The notes beneath the pieces are model-generated. The model ran no database searches and was not told where the DNA came from. It saw only the letters and a program-made list of their open reading frames with translations. A DNA stretch of 59,650 nucleotides from Streptomyces soli. GTDB taxonomy: Bacteria; Actinomycetota; Actinomycetes; Streptomycetales; Streptomycetaceae. Every line of letters starts with the position of its first letter. Positions within the stretch are counted from its first letter, which is position 1. Below are positions 45,802-52,192 of the stretch, one piece after another. The stretch spans positions 1 to 59,650 of the forward strand of contig NZ_RJVR01000257.1 in NCBI RefSeq assembly GCF_003999195.1, in the 5' to 3' direction. Both the position numbers and the translations under genes were made by a program.

Positions 45802-46737
45802 ATGACCTCTGTCGCTGCACTGGCCCAGCGCCTGGACGGCTTGCTCTTCTTCCCCGTGACGGCCTTCCGCCCGGACGGATCCCTGGACCTGGACACCTTC
45901 CGTGCCCACGTACGTGACGGGATCGACGCGGGTGCGGCGGCGGTCTTCGCATGCTGCGGGACGGGCGAGTTCCACGCCCTGACCCCCGAGGAGTTCGGCC
46001 TGTGCGTCGAGGCCGCGGTCGCCGAGGCGGCCGGGCTGGTTCCCGTCGTCGCCGGAGCGGGATACGGAACGGCGCTCGCGCTGCGGTACGCGCGGATCGC
46101 GGAGGAGGCGGGTGCCGACGGGCTCCTCGCGATGCCGCCCTACCTCGTCGTACCCGACCAGGCGGGACTGCTGCGGCACTACGCGGCACTCGCCGCCGGG
46201 ACCGGGTTGGAGCTCATCGTCTATCAGCGCGACAACGCCGTCTTCACCCCGGAGACCGTGATCGAGCTGGCCAAGATCCCCAACATCATCGGCCTCAAGG
46301 ACGGCGTCGGCGACCTCGACCTGATGCAGCGCATCGTCAGCGCGGTGCGCTCCGGACTGCCCGGCCAGGACTTCCTGTTCTTCAACGGGCTGCCCACCGC
46401 CGAGCTCACCGGGCTCGCCTACCGGGGCATCGGCGTCCGGCTCTACTCCTCCGCCGTCTTCTGCTTCGCCCCCGAGATCGCCCTCGCCTTCCACGCCGCG
46501 CTCGACGCCAGGGACGACGACACGGTCAACCGGCTGATCGACGGCTTCTACCGGCCGCTCGTCGAACTCCGGCACCAGGGCCGCAGCTACGCCGTCTCCC
46601 TGGTCAAGGCAGGCGTACGGCTGCGCGGCCTCGACGTCGGCGAAGTGCGGCCGCCGCTGTCCGAACCGCTGCCCGCACACGTCAAGGAGCTGGCCGAACT
46701 GATCGAGCGTGAACGGGCGTTGCTCGGTGACCACTGA
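45802..46737 (+). CDS. kdgD: 5-dehydro-4-deoxyglucarate dehydratase
   Basis: Dehydrates and decarboxylates 5-keto-4-deoxyglucarate to 2-oxoglutarate semialdehyde. The 311-residue DapA-superfamily TIM barrel starts LDGLLFFPVTAFRPDGSLDLDTFRAHVRDGI, has CCGTGEFHALTPEEF, the tyrosine of ELIVYQRDNAVFTPE and the Schiff-base lysine in NIIGLKDGVGDLDLM. FNGLPTAELTGLAYRGIGVRLYSSAVF is characteristic of KdgD rather than DapA. The next gene overlaps its end by 11 bp. Confidence 0.88.
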   Translation: MTSVAALAQRLDGLLFFPVTAFRPDGSLDLDTFRAHVRDGIDAGAAAVFACCGTGEFHALTPEEFGLCVEAAVAEAAGLVPVVAGAGYGTALALRYARIAEEAGADGLLAMPPYLVVPDQAGLLRHYAALAAGTGLELIVYQRDNAVFTPETVIELAKIPNIIGLKDGVGDLDLMQRIVSAVRSGLPGQDFLFFNGLPTAELTGLAYRGIGVRLYSSAVFCFAPEIALAFHAALDARDDDTVNRLIDGFYRPLVELRHQGRSYAVSLVKAGVRLRGLDVGEVRPPLSEPLPAHVKELAELIERERALLGDH

Positions 46738-47911
46738 CCTCAAGGCCTCTGACCTCAAGGCCTCCGTCTTCGTCTACCCCTGGGACGTCATCGGCGACCC
46801 CGACGCGCCCCAGCGCCTCGCCGACCTCGGCATCGGCCAGGTCACGCTGGCCTCCGCCTACCACTCCACCCGCGCCCTCACCCCCCGCCATCCCCGGCAC
46901 CGGATCGTCACCGCCCGGCACGCGGCCGTCCTCTACCCGCCCTCCGAACGGCGCTGGGCCGGCCGCGCCCTGCGGCCCTACACGCAGGACTGGGTGCCGT
47001 CCCTCGACGCGTACGGCTCGGCCGCCGAGGCCCTGGCCGACGCCGGGCTGTCCGTCCACTCGTGGGTCGTCCTGGCCCACAACTCCCGCCTGGGCGACGA
47101 CTTTCCGCATACGTCGGTGGTCAACGCCTACGGCGACCGCTACCCCTGGGCGCCCTGCATCGCCCAGCCCGAGTTCCGCGCCTACGCCACCGCGCTGGCC
47201 GCCGAGGCCGCCGTCCGCCCCGGCGCGGCCGGCACCGAACTGGAGTCCTGCGGCTGGTACGGCTTCGCCCACCTCCACGCCCACGACAAGGTGGGCGGCG
47301 TCCCGCTGGGCGCTGCCGCGCAATACCTGATGTCGCTGTGCTTCTGCCCCACCTGCGCCGAGGGCTACGCCGGCCTCGGCGCCGACCCCGACGACCTCCG
47401 GGCCGCGGTCCGGGCCGCGCTGGCGCCGGTGTGGGCGGGGGAATGGACGGCGGGTCCCGACGAATGGGCGGACATCGAGAAGCTGCTCGGCGCGGACCTC
47501 GCCGGGGCGACACTTTCGTGGCGGGGCGAGGTGGCCCGTACGTTCCAGCGGGACGCGATCCGCGCCGTCCGCGACGAGGCCCCCGACGGCTTCCAGGTCC
47601 TCCTCCACGCCGACCCCGCCCTCCACCACACCGGCGCCAACGCCGGCGTCGACCCGGCGCACATCCTCGCCCACGCCGACGGCCTCGTCCTCCCCGGCAC
47701 GGCCGGCCTTGCCGCCTGCACCCCCCACCGCCGCCCCGGCACCGTCCTCGCCGCCAACCTCCCCGTCGTCGCCGGCATGGGCGGCAGCCCCGCCACGCTC
47801 GCGGCCGACGCCGCGGTGGCCGCTGCGCTCGGCGCGACCGAGCTGCGGCTCTACCATGCGGGGCTCGCGTCCGATGCGGACCTGGCGGCGGTTCGGTTCG
47901 CTCTGCGGTGA
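46727..47911 (+). CDS. Protein of unknown function coupled to kdgD
   Basis: 394 residues. ASVFVYPWDVIGDPDAPQRLADLGIGQVTLASAYHSTRALTPRHP suggests a TIM-barrel start. It contains ESCGWYGFAHLHAHDK and a CX2C pair in SLCFCPTCAEGYAGLG. The later part (DGFQVLLHADPALHHTGANAGVDPAHILAHADGLVLPG ... GATELRLYHAGLA) also looks like barrel strands. The look is that of a glycoside-hydrolase-like or sugar-isomerase-like barrel, but no family is recognised with confidence. GTG 46727 overlaps the kdgD end, so a role in uronate or aldarate use is inferred. Confidence 0.7.
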   Translation: MTTDLKASDLKASVFVYPWDVIGDPDAPQRLADLGIGQVTLASAYHSTRALTPRHPRHRIVTARHAAVLYPPSERRWAGRALRPYTQDWVPSLDAYGSAAEALADAGLSVHSWVVLAHNSRLGDDFPHTSVVNAYGDRYPWAPCIAQPEFRAYATALAAEAAVRPGAAGTELESCGWYGFAHLHAHDKVGGVPLGAAAQYLMSLCFCPTCAEGYAGLGADPDDLRAAVRAALAPVWAGEWTAGPDEWADIEKLLGADLAGATLSWRGEVARTFQRDAIRAVRDEAPDGFQVLLHADPALHHTGANAGVDPAHILAHADGLVLPGTAGLAACTPHRRPGTVLAANLPVVAGMGGSPATLAADAAVAAALGATELRLYHAGLASDADLAAVRFALR

Positions 47912-47951
47912 CCGGGGGCGCGGTGGGTTTGTTGTTGGGCCGGGGGCGTGT

Positions 47952-48080
47952 CGGGGTGGGTCCTATGAGACAGTGCTGCGGTCGATTTGCGGCCGGCGCC
48001 GCGTGGTCGCCCGCCCTGTTCCTCGCCAGCTCGGAACCGGGCGTTCCGCGTCGCCTCAGCGTCTCTACGGACCCACCCCG
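47952..48080. repeat. MITE-like element with 20-bp terminal inverted repeats
   Basis: 47952-47971 (CGGGGTGGGTCC, TAT, GAGAC) and 48061-48080 (GTCTC, TAC, GGACCCACCCCG) are inverted copies that match at 17 of 20 positions. The 129-bp unit encodes nothing recognisable. Flanking target duplications are not evident. Confidence 0.5.
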
Positions 48081-48101
48081 CCGTCGGCGGCTACCGGCCG
48101 A

Positions 48102-48173
48102 TGGGGGTTGCTCGCTCTCCTGCCCTGTCACTGGCCCGGACCACGCATCCGTGGCCGCCCGGCACCCCGGGCC
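48102..48173 (+). repeat. Intergenic repeat family A, copy 2
   Basis: Begins TGGGGGTTGCTCGC and continues through CCTGTCACTGGCC, CGGACCACGCATCCGTGG to CCCGGCACCCCGGGCC, closely matching 39821-39892. Confidence 0.6.
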
Positions 48174-48228
48174 AAGTGGGGGGCGTACGGGGCCCGGGTG
48201 CAGGAGGACCCACACCGACCCCCCACCG

Positions 48229-48276
48229 CCCTCACTGGCGCGGACCACGGGTCCCTGCCACCCGGCAGCCCGGGCC
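48229..48276 (+). repeat. Intergenic repeat family A, partial copy 3
   Basis: CTCACTGGCGCGGACCACGG, then GTCCCTGCCACCCGGCAGCC and CGGGCC, matching the second half of the other two copies. It directly precedes the GntR relic. Confidence 0.5.
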
Positions 48277-48439
48277 ATGGCAGGCGGTGCCGTCGTGGGA
48301 GCAGGAGGCGAACGAGCACCGGGAGATCCTGGCGCGGGCGCTGGACGGCGACGCGGAGGGCGCGGCGGGGTTGCTGCACGAGCACATCGCGAGCTTCGTG
48401 GCCCGGGCGTTTCCGCAAGAGAGCGGCGGAACCCCATGA
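48277..48439 (+). pseudogene. 3' relic of a GntR/FadR-type regulator (FCD domain end)
   Basis: PSWEQEANEHREILARALDGDAEGAAGLLHEHIASFVARAF is the last helical hairpin of FCD ligand-binding domains, with EHREIL and LLHEHI as the characteristic motifs. The HTH and most of the FCD domain are missing; a repeat copy lies at its upstream border. Proteins of this type usually control sugar-acid catabolic operons like the one just upstream. Confidence 0.6.
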
Positions 48440-48551
48440 GCCGCGGGCGCGCGCGGTGCGGGGACGGTTCCGCGCGCGCCCGCACCCCGTGCAGAGGGCC
48501 ACGGGCTAAGGGCCAACAGCCGCCGTACAGACACAGGAAGGGCCAGTCCGT

Positions 48552-48662
48552 ATGTCATTCGCAGAGCAGTCGTCAGCGCTCGCCGAGGTCGTGGCGATAC
48601 CGGTGACCCCGTTCGACGCCGGGGGCGGCGTGGACCGGGTCGCCTACCCTCACTGGAACTGA
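48552..48662 (+). pseudogene. 5' relic of a DapA/KdgD-family lyase
   Basis: 36 codons from ATG 48552: MSFAEQSSALAEVVAIPVTPF then DAGGGVDRVAYPHWN and a stop. VVAIPVTPFDAGGGVD is the first beta-strand of the DHDPS/N-acetylneuraminate lyase family. The break after VDRVAY leaves nothing of the barrel. It follows the GntR relic, so both are remains of one sugar-acid locus. Confidence 0.6.
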
Positions 48663-48706
48663 CCGGGGCGCACCCGCGAATTTACATAACGGAATCACAA
48701 AGACCG

Positions 48707-48736
48707 TTGTGGCCCGCGATGTGATGCGCGTAGATA
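48707..48736 (+). promoter_or_regulatory. Candidate promoter of the acid phosphatase gene
   Basis: TTGTGG (48707-48712) and TAGATA (48731-48736) are 18 bp apart, predicting a start near 48743 and an 85-nt leader. No PHO-type direct repeat is seen here. Confidence 0.45.
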
Positions 48737-48827
48737 GGCGGTGACCTGGTGAGGGGGGCCCGAATAGGCCAGTGCCGGGTCACTTCCTGACCTCTTGGCC
48801 ACAACGGCCGGATCCGGAGACCCATTT

Positions 48828-49634
48828 ATGCGCAGATCAGTGAGAGTGACGGCCATAGCCGCCGCCTGTGCCATCGCGGGCGGTGCCCTGTACGGCACCG
48901 GTGTCGCGACCGCCGGCGACAACGGCAAGGTCACCGAGGCGAAGCACAGCAGCGAGCCGTACAACATCGGCAAGCTCGTCACCGAGATCGACACGTACTA
49001 CGGCACGACGAAGGACGCCAACGGCGTCTACCAGGCCTCGCCGGACAGCGCCTACGCCAAGGACACCGCCAGTGTTCTGGACGAGGCGAAGAAGGACATC
49101 AAGCCCCTCGCCGCGAAGGGCCTGAAGAAGGGCGAGAAGCCCGCGATCATCCTCGACGTCGACGACACGCTGCTGCTCAGCCTCGACTACGAGAAGAAGA
49201 CGAACTACACGTACAACAGCACCACTTGGGCGGCCTACGTCGACCAGGCGGACCGTCCGGCGGTCCCCGGCATGACCGGTCTGGTCGACTACGCCAACTC
49301 CAAGGGAGTCGAGGTCTTCCTCCTCTCCGGCCTGGCCGAGGCCCAGCGCGGCTCGGCGGTGAAGAACCTCACCGCCGACGGCTACGACCTGAACCTCGCC
49401 ACGGACCACGTGTTCCTCAAGAACAAGGCGGCCCCGCCGGCCTACCTGAGCAACTGCGCCACCGCCACCTCCTGGACCTGCACCACGGTGCAGTACAAGG
49501 CCGGCACCCGTGCGTACGTGGAGTCCCTGGGCTACGACATCATCGGCAACTTCGGTGACCAGTACTCGGACCTCGAGGGCGGCTACGCCGACGAGACGTA
49601 CAAGATCCCGAACCCGACGTACTTCGTCTCCTAG
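48828..49634 (+). CDS. Secreted HAD-family acid phosphatase (class B-like)
   Basis: 268 residues. A Sec signal peptide occupies about residues 1-29 (cleavage near VATA-GD). The HAD motif DVDDT begins at D110 in AIILDVDDTLLLS. YVDQADRPAVPGMTGLVDYANSKGVEVFLLSGL holds motif 2, and NFGDQYSDLEGG near the end the last acidic motif. Members are extracellular acid phosphatases of PF03767. GGAG at 48816-48819 precedes ATG 48828. A 15-bp hairpin follows the stop. Confidence 0.88.
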   Translation: MRRSVRVTAIAAACAIAGGALYGTGVATAGDNGKVTEAKHSSEPYNIGKLVTEIDTYYGTTKDANGVYQASPDSAYAKDTASVLDEAKKDIKPLAAKGLKKGEKPAIILDVDDTLLLSLDYEKKTNYTYNSTTWAAYVDQADRPAVPGMTGLVDYANSKGVEVFLLSGLAEAQRGSAVKNLTADGYDLNLATDHVFLKNKAAPPAYLSNCATATSWTCTTVQYKAGTRAYVESLGYDIIGNFGDQYSDLEGGYADETYKIPNPTYFVS

Positions 49635-49640
49635 GAGACA

Positions 49641-49676
49641 GGAGCGGTGCGCGGCGGCTCTGCCGCGCACCGCTCC
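49641..49676. terminator. Terminator after the acid phosphatase gene
   Basis: Perfect 15-bp stem (49641-49655 with 49662-49676), loop GGCTCT, 6 nt after the stop. On the minus strand part of the stem encodes the last residues of the permease relic. Confidence 0.75.
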
Positions 49677-49821
49677 CTCCGTCGCGCCGGCGATGAAGCC
49701 ACGGGCGAAGAGCGCGAAGACGAGGACGAGTGGCGCCGAGGCCATGAGCACCGCGGCCATGACCATGCTGTAGTCGGTGCCGTGCCCGACATTGAGCTGG
49801 GCCAGGGCCAGTTGCAGGCAG
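49656..49821 (-). pseudogene. C-terminal relic of a MalG-type sugar ABC transporter permease
   Basis: The minus strand reads LQLALAQLNVGHGTDYSMVMAAVLMASAPLVLVFALFARGFIAGATEGAVRG, the last transmembrane helix and the usual end of carbohydrate ABC permeases. No EAA loop or earlier helices exist. Borders are approximate. It lies next to the DeoR-GH4-GH38 sugar operon and may be a leftover of its transporter. Confidence 0.55.
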
Positions 49822-49966
49822 ACCCGACAGGAAAACGTCTGGCGTCTGCCCGCCGGACGGGGTGCTGTGTGCCGGATGCACGGGGCGACCTTCCTCTCCC
49901 GGAGGGGAATTGCGCAGAAGCTTTCACTCCGCGCATAGATTTGACAAGAGTCGCTCAGAAAGGTGC

Positions 49967-49996
49967 GTGACTGTGCTCGACTTTGAGGGGTAGGGT
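49967..49996 (+). promoter_or_regulatory. Candidate leaderless promoter of the DeoR operon
   Basis: GTGACT (49967-49972) and TAGGGT (49991-49996) are 18 bp apart; TAGGGT ends 7 nt before the ATG at 50004, and no Shine-Dalgarno is present. A TTGACA at 49941-49946 lies further upstream without a matching -10. Confidence 0.5.
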
Positions 49997-50003
49997 CAGC
50001 GCC

Positions 50004-50849
50004 ATGCTTCCTGACCGACGACATGAGCTGATCCTCCGGGCACTCCGCTCGGACGGACCCACCGCCGTCACCGCGCTGGCCGAGCAGTTGGGCACCAGCC
50101 AGGCGACGATCCGCCGCGACCTTCTGCTGCTGGAGGACGAGGGCCTGCTCAAGCGGGTCTACGGCGGTGCGGTGCCGGTCATCGGCGAGGACGACCCGTT
50201 CACCGACGTGGCGGGCGTACGGGTGGAGGCCAAGGACGCGCTCGCCGCCTGGTGCGCGGCGCAGGTCCGGGACGGCGAGACCGTGCTGCTCGACATCGGC
50301 ACCACCGCGCACCGGGTCGCCCGGCAACTGCGCGGCCGGTCGCTGACGGTGATGACCAGCAACCTCGCCGTCTACGAGGAGCTGCAGGACGACAAGGAGA
50401 TACAGCTCGTCCTGCTCGGCGGTGTCGTCCGGCGCGACTACCGCTCCCTGGTCGGCTTCCTCACCGAGGACAACCTGCGCCAGGTCCGCGCCGACGTGCT
50501 GTTCCTCGGCACCAGCGGTGTACGGCCCGACGGCCAGGTCCTCGACACCACGGCGGTGGAAGTACCGGTGAAACGCGCCATGATCGCCGCCAGCGACAAG
50601 GTGGTGCTCGTCGCCGACGCCGCGAAGTTTCCCGGCACCGGCATGGCCCGGGTCTGCGGCCCCGACGATCTCGACCTCGTCGTGACCAACGCACCCGCCG
50701 ACGAAAAGACTCGCGCCGCGCTCAGCGAGGCCGGCGTGGAGGTGGTCGAAGTACCCTCCGACACCCCGGGGAGCGACACCCCCTACTCCGACGACAAGCC
50801 GACCCCAGACCGCCGCTCCGGTGCGGCATCGCGAGGTGAATCCGCGTGA
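50004..50849 (+). CDS. DeoR-family transcriptional regulator
   Basis: 281 residues. The N-terminal HTH is RHELILRALRSDGPTAVTALAEQLGTSQATIRRDLLLLEDEGLLKRVYGGA, followed by a sugar-phosphate-sensing domain (VLLDIGTTAHRVARQL, MTSNLAVYEEL, LLGGVVRRDYRSLVG, FLGTSGV). It is probably the local repressor of the glycoside operon and responds to a phosphorylated sugar. Its end overlaps the GH4 gene (GTGA). The C-terminal 30 residues are Pro/Asp/Ser-rich and likely disordered. Confidence 0.88.
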   Translation: MLPDRRHELILRALRSDGPTAVTALAEQLGTSQATIRRDLLLLEDEGLLKRVYGGAVPVIGEDDPFTDVAGVRVEAKDALAAWCAAQVRDGETVLLDIGTTAHRVARQLRGRSLTVMTSNLAVYEELQDDKEIQLVLLGGVVRRDYRSLVGFLTEDNLRQVRADVLFLGTSGVRPDGQVLDTTAVEVPVKRAMIAASDKVVLVADAAKFPGTGMARVCGPDDLDLVVTNAPADEKTRAALSEAGVEVVEVPSDTPGSDTPYSDDKPTPDRRSGAASRGESA

Positions 50850-52189
50850 AACTCACGATTCTCGGTGGCGGAGGCTTTCGGGTCCCCCTCGTCTACCGCG
50901 CCCTCCTGGAGGACCGGGCCGACGGCGGAGTCACCCATGTGACCCTGCACGACCTCGACGCCGGGCGCCTCGACGCCATCGTCAAAGTGCTGCGCGAACA
51001 GGCGGCAGGGGTCCCCGACCCGCCCGAGGTCACCGTCACCACGGACCTCGACGAAGCCGTCAGGGGCGCGGACTTCGTCTTCTCCGCGATCCGCGTCGGC
51101 GGCCTCGCCGGCCGCGTCATCGACGAGCGCGTCGCCCTGGACGAGGGCGTACTCGGCCAGGAGACGGTCGGCGCCGGCGGCATCTCGTACGGACTCCGTA
51201 CGATCCCCGTCGCCGTCGACATCGCCCGCCGCATCGCCCGGCTCGCCCCCGACGCCTGGGTCATCAACTTCACCAACCCCGCCGGCATGGTCACTGAGGC
51301 GATGTCCCGCCACCTCGGCGACCGCGTCATCGGCATCTGCGACTCACCCGTCGGCCTCGGCAAGCGCGTCGCCCGGGCCCTCGGCATCGACCCCGAGCGC
51401 GCCTGGTTCGACTACGCGGGCCTCAACCACCTGGGCTGGCTGCGGGCCATCCGGGTCGACGGCGTCGACCTGCTGCCGCGCCTGCTCGCCGACGACGACG
51501 CCCTGACCTCCTTCGAGGAGGGGAAGATCTTCGGCGCGGACTGGCTGCGCACCCTGGGCGCGGTGCCCAACGAATACCTCCACTACTACTACTTCAACCG
51601 CGAGTCGGTCGCCGCCGCCCGCGCCGCCGAGCACACCCGCGGGGCCTTCCTGCTCGACCAGCAGCAGCGCTTCTACGAGCAGATGCGCGCCCCCGGCACC
51701 GCCCCCTTCCAGGCCTGGGACGCCACCCGCCTGGAGCGCGAGGCCACCTACGGCGCCGACGTCCGCGAGGCCGTCGGCGGCGGCGAGCGCGACTCCTGCG
51801 ACCTGGAGTCCGGCGGCTACGAACTCGTCGCCCTGGCCCTCATGCGCGCCATCGCCCTGGACGAACGTACGACCCTGATCCTCAACGTACGCGGCAGAGG
51901 CGCCCTGCCGCCCCTCGACGGCGACGCGATCGTCGAGGTCCCCTGCCACGTGGACGCCAACGGCGCCCGCCCCATCACCGGCGACCCGCTGCCCGACCAC
52001 GCGGTCGGCCTGGTCATCTCGGTCAAGGCCGTCGAGCGGGCGGTCATCCACGCCGCGACCACCGGCGAGCGGGCGGCCGCGCTGCGGGCCTTCGCCCTGC
52101 ACCCCCTGGTCGACTCCGTGGCCGTCGCCCAGCGGCTGCTCGACGGCTACCAGAAGCACGTACCCGACCTCGCCTATCTCCGGGACTGA
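50846..52189 (+). CDS. Glycoside hydrolase family 4, 6-phospho-beta-glucosidase-like
   Basis: 447 residues. GH4 enzymes cleave by NAD-dependent redox chemistry with a divalent metal. The NAD motif is LTILGGGGFRVPLVYRAL; NFTNPAGMVTEAM, the metal-binding cysteine of IGICDSPVGLGKR, and GLNHLGWLRAIR are present. The motifs fit the 6-phospho-beta-glucosidase branch. Coupled to deoR (GTGA) and followed by GH38 after 3 nt, forming a three-gene operon. Phosphorylated substrate would need an unseen kinase or PTS. Confidence 0.87.
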   Translation: MKLTILGGGGFRVPLVYRALLEDRADGGVTHVTLHDLDAGRLDAIVKVLREQAAGVPDPPEVTVTTDLDEAVRGADFVFSAIRVGGLAGRVIDERVALDEGVLGQETVGAGGISYGLRTIPVAVDIARRIARLAPDAWVINFTNPAGMVTEAMSRHLGDRVIGICDSPVGLGKRVARALGIDPERAWFDYAGLNHLGWLRAIRVDGVDLLPRLLADDDALTSFEEGKIFGADWLRTLGAVPNEYLHYYYFNRESVAAARAAEHTRGAFLLDQQQRFYEQMRAPGTAPFQAWDATRLEREATYGADVREAVGGGERDSCDLESGGYELVALALMRAIALDERTTLILNVRGRGALPPLDGDAIVEVPCHVDANGARPITGDPLPDHAVGLVISVKAVERAVIHAATTGERAAALRAFALHPLVDSVAVAQRLLDGYQKHVPDLAYLRD

Positions 52190-52192
52190 GCC

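Noticed and set aside
48707..48827. A riboswitch in the leader of the acid phosphatase gene
   Set aside because: The leader is about 85 nt and shows no paired architecture or known aptamer sequence that I could recognise.
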